64,000 bases of DNA from Streptomyces hawaiiensis (GTDB taxonomy: Bacteria; Actinomycetota; Actinomycetes; Streptomycetales; Streptomycetaceae): assembly GCF_004803895.1 (NCBI RefSeq), contig NZ_CP021978.1, positions 744,001 through 808,000 of the forward strand. The letters run 5' to 3'. Of the stretch, positions 57,916-64,000 are shown piece by piece. Position numbers and translations under genes: made by a program. Under the pieces are notes generated by a model. The model ran no database searches. It worked only from the letters and a program-made list of their open reading frames with translations, and was not told where the DNA came from. Every line of letters begins with the position of its first letter. Within the stretch, counting starts at the first letter, position 1.

Positions 57916-58966
57916 CCCGCGTCGACCTCGGACGGTTCGAGGGCGAAGTTGCGGCGCATGTCGGCCTTGCCGTCGGTGACCTGGGCGCGGCAGGTGCCGC
58001 AGACGCCGCCCTTGCAGGCGAAGGGCAGGTCGGGGCGGGTCTGCTGGGCGCCTTCGAGGATGCTGCGGTCGCGGGACAGGGGGACGTGGTGGAGCGGCCG
58101 TCGAGGGTGACGGTGACCTGGCTGACCGGGCCGGTGGGGCCCGTCTCGGTGTGGTGGACCTCGCGGACGGGCTCGTCGTCGGCGTAGAAGAGTTCCTGGT
58201 GGACGCGGTCGGCGGGCACGCCGAGGCCGGTCAGGACCTGCTGGGCGGCGCGGACCATGCCGTGCGGGCCGCACAGCCACCAGTGGTCGGCAAACTCCAC
58301 GCCGACCAGCGCGTCGACGAGGGCGGAGAGCCGCTCGGCGTCGAGGCGGCCGGAGAGCACCTCGGCCTCGCGGGGCTCGCGGGAGAGGACGTGGGCGAGC
58401 TGGAACCGCGTGGGGTAGAGGTCCTTCAGGTCGGCGAGTTCGTCGGCGAACATCACCGTGCCGGTGCGGCGGTTGCCGTAGAGGAGGGTGACGCGCGAGC
58501 GGGAGTCGGCGGCCAGGACGGACTCGGCGATGGAGACCATGGGCGTGATGCCGGAACCGGCGGCGATCAGGACGTGGTGGCCGTGGGTGGTGAGGTCGGG
58601 CGTGAAGGCGCCGGTGGGTGCCATCACCTCGACGGTGTCGCCGGGGCGTACGTCGTGCACCAGCCAGGAGGAGAACAGGCCGCCCGGCACGACCCGGACG
58701 CCGATGCGCGGCGCTGTGCCGGCGGGTGCGCAGATCGAGTACGAGCGGCGCTCGTCCCGGCCGTCGATGTCACGGCGCAGGGTGAGCGACTGGCCGGGCG
58801 CGAAGGTGAACTCCTCGGCCAGCTCGGCCGGGATGTCGAAGCTCACAGCTGCCGCGTCCTCGCACAGCGGCTGCACGGCGGCGACCCGCAGGGGGTGGAA
58901 GACCGGACGTCGGCGGGCACTCGGGCGTGCCGCCGGGGCGGGGGCCGGCTCCATCAGGTCCTCCAT
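57852..58966 (-). pseudogene. paaE: paaE, ring-1,2-epoxidase reductase, frameshifted
   Basis: Reductase subunit of phenylacetyl-CoA epoxidase. The first frame carries the FAD domain (ERRSYSICAPAG), the NAD(P) domain (HVLIAAGSGITPMVSIAESVL, GNRRTGTVMFADEL) and reaches VTVTLDGRSTT. The 2Fe-2S ferredoxin domain (LPFACKGGVCGTCRAQV, YVLTCQSFPVSD) continues in another frame. Restoring one base near 58085 (a C on the + strand) joins them as RSTT-V-PLSRDRSILEG. Without it the protein lacks its iron-sulphur domain and could not pass electrons to PaaA. AAGGAGA precedes the ATG at 58966. Confidence 0.85.
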
Positions 58967-59481
58967 CAGATCTCCTTGAGGTACTCGAACGGCTCGCGGC
59001 AGGCGAGGCAGCGCCACAGGGACTTGCAGGACGTGGCGCCGAAGCGGGAGGTCTCCTCGGTGTCGGGGTGACCGCAGCGGGGGCAGGGCACCGAGCGTCG
59101 GGCCGGCGACAGCACGAGCGGGACCGGGCCGGTGGCGCGCGCCGGTGCGGCGCCGGGCGGGGCGATGCCGTGCTCGGCGAGCTTGCGCCGGCCGGCCGCC
59201 GTGATCCAGTCACTGCTCCACGGCGGGTCGAGGACCGTGCGGATCTCCACGCGCGCGTACCCCGCCTCGCGCAGCCGGGCGGCCACGCCGGCACGCATCT
59301 CCGCCATCGCCGGGCAGCCCGAGTAGGTCGGGGTCAGGCTCGCGACCACCGTTCCCTCCGGGGTCAGCGACACCTCGCGCAGCACTCCGAGGTCGGCCAG
59401 CGTGAGCATGGGCAGTTCGGGGTCGGGCACCTGCTCGGCGATGCGCCGGGCCCGTCGCGCGTCCGGGAGTGCCGTCACCAT
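58966..59481 (-). CDS. paaD: Phenylacetyl-CoA epoxidase subunit PaaD
   Basis: PaaD (171 aa), needed for maturation of the PaaABCE monooxygenase. An N-terminal MIP18/DUF59-like domain (VPDPELPMLTLADLGVLREV, LTPTYSGCPAMAEM) precedes a C-terminal metal-binding tail with CPRCGHPDT and LWRCLACREPFEYLKEI, the two Cys pairs expected for PaaD. The ATG at 59481 and a GTG one codon on both overlap the paaC stop. Confidence 0.92.
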   Translation of the reverse strand: MVTALPDARRARRIAEQVPDPELPMLTLADLGVLREVSLTPEGTVVASLTPTYSGCPAMAEMRAGVAARLREAGYARVEIRTVLDPPWSSDWITAAGRRKLAEHGIAPPGAAPARATGPVPLVLSPARRSVPCPRCGHPDTEETSRFGATSCKSLWRCLACREPFEYLKEI

Positions 59482-60302
59482 GACGCCTCCGGGTGGGCGC
59501 GGGCCACACCCTGCAACTCGGCCAGCAGCGGGGCGAGATGCTCGGTGTGCTCGCCTGCGCGGCCCGAGCCGGGCAGCGGGCGGTAGACGGGCATGGGCAG
59601 CCCGGCCGCCTCGGTGACCTGGCGCAGGACGGCGACGACCTCGTCGCGGACGTCGTACGCCGTGAACAGCTCGCCCAGGTAGGGCGCCACCTGTTCCTGC
59701 GCCTTGCGCATCCGGCGGTGCGACTCCTCGGTGCCGTCGCCGAGGCGCACGGCCCACTCGGCCGCGTACTGGCGGTGGTACGCCAGCTCCTTCACGCCCT
59801 TGGCGGCGATCGCCGCGAGCACCGGGTCTCCGTGTGCGGTGAGCCGCTCGAAGTGCGCGAGGCGCCAGCCGGCGAACACCAGCAGCCGCACGATGGTGAA
59901 CGCGAAGTCGCCATTGGGGAGTTCGGCCAGGCGTACGTTGCGGAAGTCGCCGGCGTCACGGAAGTAGGCGTAGGCGTCCTCGCCGCGGCCGGTGCCGTCG
60001 ACCTGGCCCGCGCGGGAGTAGAGCAGACGGGCCTGGCCGAGCAGGTCGAGCCCGATGTTGGCCAGCGCCACCTCCTCCTCCAGCTCGGGGGCGCGGGTGG
60101 TCCACTCGGCGAGCCGCTGGGCGGCGACCAAGGCGTCGTCGGCCAAGGTCACGCAGAGGGCGGCCAGTTCACCGGCGTCCACACCCTCGGGTAGGGCGGT
60201 GTCCACGCCGTGCAGGGGGTCCTCGAAGCCGGTGCCGTAGGCCCAGCGGGTGTCGTCCTCGTGTCCCTCGGCGAGGGTCATGTAGACGTGGTCGTCGCTC
60301 AT
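59475..60302 (-). CDS. paaC: Phenylacetyl-CoA epoxidase subunit PaaC
   Basis: Structural, ferritin-like subunit of the epoxidase (275 aa) that pairs with catalytic PaaA. Helical throughout; NIGLDLLGQARLLYSRAGQ, DFAFTIVRLLVFAGWRLAHFERL and KELAYHRQYAAEWAVRLGDG are the family marks, with remnants of the di-iron helices. Ten bases separate it from paaB. Confidence 0.93.
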   Translation of the reverse strand: MSDDHVYMTLAEGHEDDTRWAYGTGFEDPLHGVDTALPEGVDAGELAALCVTLADDALVAAQRLAEWTTRAPELEEEVALANIGLDLLGQARLLYSRAGQVDGTGRGEDAYAYFRDAGDFRNVRLAELPNGDFAFTIVRLLVFAGWRLAHFERLTAHGDPVLAAIAAKGVKELAYHRQYAAEWAVRLGDGTEESHRRMRKAQEQVAPYLGELFTAYDVRDEVVAVLRQVTEAAGLPMPVYRPLPGSGRAGEHTEHLAPLLAELQGVARAHPEASW

Positions 60303-60312
60303 GCCCTGTCCT

Positions 60313-60606
60313 TCAGATGTGGGGGACGTCGTCGGGGATGTCGTAGAAGGTCGGGTGCCGGTAGACCTTGTCGGCGCTGGGCTCGAAGAAGGGGTCCTTC
60401 TCGTCGCGGGTGGAGGCGGCGATGTGCTCGGAGCGCACGACCCAGATCGAGACGCCCTCGTTGCGCCGGGTGTACAGGTCGCGGGCGTGGGTGAGCGCCA
60501 TGCGGTCGTCGGCGGCGTGCAGCGAGCCCACGTGGACGTGGTTCAGCCCGCGCTTGCCGCGCACGAACACCTCGTACAGCGGCCAGTCCTGCTTGTCGGC
60601 GGTCAT
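60313..60606 (-). CDS. paaB: Phenylacetyl-CoA epoxidase subunit PaaB
   Basis: Small subunit (97 aa) bridging PaaA-PaaC dimers. [26 protein letters not shown] and [20 protein letters not shown] are diagnostic. ATG overlaps the paaA stop. Confidence 0.93.
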   Translation of the reverse strand: MTADKQDWPLYEVFVRGKRGLNHVHVGSLHAADDRMALTHARDLYTRRNEGVSIWVVRSEHIAASTRDEKDPFFEPSADKVYRHPTFYDIPDDVPHI

Positions 60607-61589
60607 GCCACCGCTCCCTTCCGCTCGCGGGCCGCCTGCTTGGCCGCGTGGGCGGTGGCCGCCTCGCGCACCCAGGAGCCCTCCTCGTGAGCCGTGCGGC
60701 GCCGTTGCATCCGCTGGTCGTTGCACGGGCCGTCGCCCTTGATGACCCGCATCAGCTCGTCCCAGTCGGGCGTGCCGAAGTCGTGGTGGCCCCGCTCCTC
60801 GTTCCAGCGCAGCTCCGGGTCGGGGAGCGTAACGCCGAGCTTCTCGGCCTGCGGGACGGTCATGTCGACGAAGCGCCGGCGCAGTTCGTCGTTGCTGTGC
60901 CGCTTGATCTTCCAGGCCATGGACCGCGCCGAGTTGGGCGAGGCGTCGTCGGGCGGGCCGAACATCATCAGCGACGGCCACCACCAGCGGTTCACCGCGT
61001 CCTGCACCATCTCGCGCTGCTCCGGGGTGCCGCGCATCATGGTCATCAGCAGCTCGTAGCCCTGCCGCTGGTGGAACGACTCCTCCTTGCAGATCCGCAC
61101 CATGGCGCGTGCGTACGGCCCGTACGAGGAGCGGCACAGCGGCACCTGGTTGCAGATCGCGGCGCCGTCCACGAACCAGCCGATCACCCCGACGTCCGCG
61201 AAGCTCAGCGTCGGGTAGTTGAAGATCGACGAGTACTTCTGGCGGCCCTCGATCAGCCGCCCGGTCAGATCGGCGCGGTCGGCGCCCAGCGTCTCCGCCG
61301 CCGAGTACAGGTACAGCCCGTGCCCGGCCTCGTCCTGGACCTTGGCGAACAGAATGGCCTTGCGGCGCAGCGACGGGGCGCGGGTGATCCACTCGCCCTC
61401 CGGCTGCATGCCGATGATCTCCGAGTGCGCGTGCTGCGCGATCTGACGGATCAGCGTCTTGCGGTAGCCCTCCGGCATCCAGTCACGCGGCTCGATCCGC
61501 TGGTCCCGCGCGATCGTCGCGTCGAAGTGCTGCTGGAGCTCCGGCTCGGCGCCGTCCGTCCCCACGGGGCTGGAGCGTGTCGTATCCAT
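60603..61589 (-). CDS. paaA: Phenylacetyl-CoA epoxidase catalytic subunit PaaA
   Basis: Catalytic di-iron oxygenase subunit (328 aa) that epoxidises the aromatic ring of phenylacetyl-CoA. Ligand helices are visible in [33 protein letters not shown] and [25 protein letters not shown] precedes the ATG at 61589; an ATG at 61613 would place the start within a few bases of the likely transcription start. First gene of paaABCDE, divergent from paaK. Confidence 0.94.
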   Translation of the reverse strand: MDTTRSSPVGTDGAEPELQQHFDATIARDQRIEPRDWMPEGYRKTLIRQIAQHAHSEIIGMQPEGEWITRAPSLRRKAILFAKVQDEAGHGLYLYSAAETLGADRADLTGRLIEGRQKYSSIFNYPTLSFADVGVIGWFVDGAAICNQVPLCRSSYGPYARAMVRICKEESFHQRQGYELLMTMMRGTPEQREMVQDAVNRWWWPSLMMFGPPDDASPNSARSMAWKIKRHSNDELRRRFVDMTVPQAEKLGVTLPDPELRWNEERGHHDFGTPDWDELMRVIKGDGPCNDQRMQRRRTAHEEGSWVREAATAHAAKQAARERKGAVA

Positions 61590-61603
61590 CCGTCCCACTT
61601 CCC

Positions 61604-61630
61604 AACCGACCATTCGTTCGGTTCATCATA
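61604..61630 (-). promoter_or_regulatory. paaA promoter with TetR-like operator
   Basis: On the minus strand TATGAT (61630-61625) is a strong -10. AACCGACCATTCGTTCGGTT (61604-61623) has perfect AACCGA/TCGGTT outer arms and lies across the expected start point. The form resembles operators of TetR-type PaaR repressors. A further TCGGTCGG half-site lies near 61659 toward paaK. No regulator gene is in the window. Confidence 0.6.
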
Positions 61631-61727
61631 GAACAGGCACGCGCGCGGTGGTAGATGTTCGGTCGGGCCATGAGGTTTTCTGGGCCGCAGCCGTAGCATC
61701 AGCAGTACGAGGCCCAAGGAGTCCTGA

Positions 61728-63083
61728 ATGACCAGCGAGACGACGGCCTCCCGGGCGCCGGAGCCGATGGGGCAGCGGCGCGGTGAGCCCCTCCCCCACG
61801 ATCTGCTCGACGACGCGGAGCGCCTGACGCGCGAGCAGCTGCGGGAGCTCCAGCTCGACCGCCTGCGCCGGAGCCTGCGACACGCCTACGACAACGTGGA
61901 GGCGTACCGCGAGAAGTTCGACGCGGCCGGGGTCTGCCCCGACGACTGCCGCTCGCTGGCGGACCTGTCCCGTTTCCCCTTCACCATGAAGGCCGATCTG
62001 AGGGACACCTACCCGTTCGGCATGTTCGCCGTGCCCATGGACCAAGTGCGGCGCGTGCACGCCTCCAGCGGCACCACCGGCCGCCCCACGGTGGTCGGCT
62101 ACACGGAGAACGACCTGTCGATGTGGGCGGGCCTCGTCGCCCGTTCGATCCGCGCCGCCGGCGGCCGCCCGGGTCACAAGGTGCACATCTCCTACGGCTA
62201 CGGGCTGTTCACCGGCGGGCTCGGCGCGCACTACGGCGCGGAGCGCGCCGGCTGCCTGGTGATCCCGGCCTCCGGGGGCATGACCGCGCGCCAGGTGCAG
62301 ATCATCCAGGACTTCCGGCCCGAGATCGTCATGGTCACCCCGTCCTACATGCTCACCCTGCTCGACGAGTTCGAACGGCAGGGCATCGACCCGCGCGGCA
62401 GCAGTCTGCGGGTGGGCATCTTCGGTGCCGAGCCGTGGACGGAGGAGATGCGCCGCGAGATCGAGGAGCGGACGGACATCCACGCCGTCGACATATACGG
62501 CCTGTCCGAGGTGATCGGTCCCGGTGTCGCCCAGGAGTGCGTGGAGACCAAGGACGGACTGCACGTGTGGGAGGACCACTTCTACCCCGAGGTCGTCGAC
62601 CCGGTCACGGGTGAGGTGCTGCCCGAGGGCGAGGAGGGCGAGCTGGTCTTCACGTCCCTGACCAAGGAGGCCCTGCCGGTCGTCCGCTACCGCACCCGCG
62701 ATCTGACCCGGCTGCTGCCCGGCACGGCCCGGCCCGCGTTCCGCCGCATCCAGAAGATCACCGGGCGCTGCGACGACATGATCATCCTGCGCGGGGTGAA
62801 CGTCTTCCCCAGCCAGATCGAGGAGATCGTGCTGCGCACGCCAGGCGTCGCCCCGCACTTCCAGATCCGGCTGACCCGGCGCGGCCGCCTGGACCACATG
62901 ACCGTCCTCGTCGAGACCCGCCCCGGCGCTGGCCCCGAGCAGCGCGAAGCCGCAGCCGGGACGATCGCGAAGGCCGTCAAGGGCGGCATCGGCATCACCG
63001 CCGACGTGACGATCGTCGAACCGGAGACCCTGGAGCGCTCCGTCGGCAAACTCCGCCGGGTCAAGGACCTGCGCGAGGCGTGA
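61728..63083 (+). CDS. paaK: Phenylacetate-CoA ligase
   Basis: AMP-forming ligase (451 aa) activating phenylacetate to its CoA thioester, the first step of the pathway. The P-loop-like HASSGTTGRPTVVGYT, GAEPWTEEMR, IYGLSEVIGPGVAQEC and the C-terminal hinge GRCDDMIILRGVNVFPSQIEE are the PaaK family marks. AAGGAG lies seven bases before the ATG. Divergent from paaABCDE over a 138-base gap; TAGCAT at 61694 is a possible -10, with no good -35. Downstream ring-opening genes (paaG, paaZ and others) are not in the window. Confidence 0.94.
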   Translation: MTSETTASRAPEPMGQRRGEPLPHDLLDDAERLTREQLRELQLDRLRRSLRHAYDNVEAYREKFDAAGVCPDDCRSLADLSRFPFTMKADLRDTYPFGMFAVPMDQVRRVHASSGTTGRPTVVGYTENDLSMWAGLVARSIRAAGGRPGHKVHISYGYGLFTGGLGAHYGAERAGCLVIPASGGMTARQVQIIQDFRPEIVMVTPSYMLTLLDEFERQGIDPRGSSLRVGIFGAEPWTEEMRREIEERTDIHAVDIYGLSEVIGPGVAQECVETKDGLHVWEDHFYPEVVDPVTGEVLPEGEEGELVFTSLTKEALPVVRYRTRDLTRLLPGTARPAFRRIQKITGRCDDMIILRGVNVFPSQIEEIVLRTPGVAPHFQIRLTRRGRLDHMTVLVETRPGAGPEQREAAAGTIAKAVKGGIGITADVTIVEPETLERSVGKLRRVKDLREA

Positions 63084-63105
63084 TGCGGGCCGGTCGCGGC
63101 AGCTG

Positions 63106-64000
63106 TCACGAGCGGCACCTCGCCTCGGGCACCGGGACGCCGGCGGCCGGGCCGGGGTCGCTCGCTTCGGGAGCCTCCGCATCCGTGAGACCTGCGGCCG
63201 GCTTGCGGATGAGGAGCAGGGCCGCGTCGTCGTGCAGCCGGCCGCCGACATGGGCCAGCAGTTCGTCGTGGAGCGCGCCGAGGGTGTGCGCCGGCTCGTG
63301 GGAGACATGCCGCTCCAGGCCTTCGGCGAGGGGGTAGAAGGCGCGGCCGCCGTCGCGGGCCTCGGTGACCCCGTCGGTGTAGAGCAGCAACTGGTCGCCG
63401 TCGGTGAAGGGGAGCGCCTGGAGCCCGGGGGTGTGGCCGGTGAGGGCGCGCAGCCCGAGGGGCGGGGCCGGGTGTGCGGGTTCCACCGCGGTGATGCTCC
63501 CGGAGGCACTCACCAGCAGCGGGGGCGCGTGCCCGCAGTTCACCACCTCCAGATGCCCCGCTCGCGGGTATCCGGCGACCACGGCGGTGACGAAGTCGTC
63601 GTGGCCGAGGTTGCGTGCGAGGCTCCGCTCGATCCTGTCGACCACGGCGAGCAGATCGGGCTCGTCGTGGGCGGCCTCGCGGAAGACACCGAGCACCAGC
63701 GCGGCGGTCCCGACGGCGGGCAGCCCCTTGCCGCGCACGTCGCCGACGATCAGCCGCACCCCGTGCGGGGTGGGTATCAGCGCGTACAGGTCACCGCCGA
63801 TACGGGCCTCGGCCGCCGCGGCGCTGTAGCGGACGGCCGCCTGGAACGGCCCGACGGTCGACGGCACGGGCCGGAGCAGCGCGTGCTGCGCGGTCTCCGC
63901 GACCGAGCGGACGGCGGCGAGCACCCGTTCCCGGCGCCCGCGCAGGGCGCTGGCCAGGCCGCTCGCGAGGGTGACGGCGACCAGGGCCGACAGCACGGCG
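63106..64000 (-). CDS. SpoIIE-domain PP2C-like phosphatase (partial)
   Basis: C-terminal part of a serine/threonine phosphatase of the PP2C/SpoIIE type; the reading frame is still open at the window edge, so the start lies outside. A hydrophobic segment at the very edge (SALVAVTLASGLASAL) precedes the catalytic domain: EARIGGDLYALIPT, LIVGDVRGKGLPAVGTAAL, DDFVTAVVAGY, VNCGHAPPLL and LYTDGVTEARDGG hold the metal-binding Asp residues. Streptomyces has many such proteins, often tied to anti-sigma-factor antagonists. It converges with paaK, 22 bases away. Confidence 0.9.
   Translation of the reverse strand, partial: AVLSALVAVTLASGLASALRGRRERVLAAVRSVAETAQHALLRPVPSTVGPFQAAVRYSAAAAEARIGGDLYALIPTPHGVRLIVGDVRGKGLPAVGTAALVLGVFREAAHDEPDLLAVVDRIERSLARNLGHDDFVTAVVAGYPRAGHLEVVNCGHAPPLLVSASGSITAVEPAHPAPPLGLRALTGHTPGLQALPFTDGDQLLLYTDGVTEARDGGRAFYPLAEGLERHVSHEPAHTLGALHDELLAHVGGRLHDDAALLLIRKPAAGLTDAEAPEASDPGPAAGVPVPEARCRS

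Noticed and set aside
1-64000. CRISPR arrays, insertion sequences, prophage, attachment sites, tRNA or rRNA genes
   Set aside because: No regularly spaced repeats, transposase or integrase frames, or tRNA-like clover-leaf sequences were noticed on reading both strands.

Overview
The window is chromosomal DNA from a Streptomyces-like actinomycete. GC content is very high, start codons are often GTG, most operons are coupled by 4-base ATGA or GTGA overlaps, and the gene content (MptB-type mannosyltransferase, MsiK-type sugar ABC transporter lacking an ATPase, SpoIIE-domain phosphatase, many LacI/IclR/GntR/PucR regulators) fits that genus. I found no rRNA, tRNA, insertion sequence, phage, CRISPR array or replication origin. 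No gap between genes exceeds 300 bases; the larger ones (3781-3994, 22666-22943, 44521-44795, 45549-45840, 47845-48028, 53607-53833) hold promoters, operators, hairpins or a repeat, as listed.

Layout. (1) 0.1-3.8 kb: D,D-carboxypeptidase facing two GT-C mannosyltransferases. (2) 4.0-9.7 kb: asparagine/aspartate/glutamine use (FadR-type regulator, permease, asparaginase, aspartase, glutaminase). (3) 9.8-12 kb: undecaprenyl-diphosphatase and a crcB-DUF190-crcB fluoride-export operon. (4) 12.2-13.4 kb: ArsR-type regulator and SMP-30-like lactonase. (5) 13.6-29.5 kb: a galactan/galacto-oligosaccharide locus with secreted GH53 endo-galactanase, GH42 and two GH35-type beta-galactosidases, an ABC importer, an MFS transporter, two LacI regulators and two clear palindromic operators. 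MarR and SseB-like genes sit between its halves. (6) 29.5-31.5 kb: a P1B-4 metal-exporting ATPase under an ArsR/SmtB-type operator.

(7) 31.6-44.5 kb is the most distinctive part: twelve same-strand genes for a polyamine-type ABC importer, two AstE/AspA-type deacylases, two FAD amine oxidases, an aminotransferase, an aldehyde dehydrogenase, an aldo/keto reductase and a HAD hydrolase. I read it as a catabolic unit for an N-acylated or otherwise masked amine, substrate unknown. It is followed by two tandem IclR regulators (about 86% identical by my count) whose promoters share a conserved 37-base block. (8) 46.7-55.5 kb: class V PLP enzyme, then a PucR-linked operon of GabT-like aminotransferase, FAD/Fe-S dehydrogenase and succinate-semialdehyde dehydrogenase, a plausible continuation from GABA to succinate.

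(9) 55.5-57.9 kb: ECF sigma factor, small membrane protein and an acyltransferase broken by a one-base frameshift. (10) 57.9-63.1 kb: phenylacetate catabolism, paaABCDE diverging from paaK; paaE is also broken by a one-base frameshift. (11) The window ends inside a SpoIIE-domain phosphatase. The two frameshifts lie only 1.3 kb apart, so sequencing error and real decay both need to be considered.
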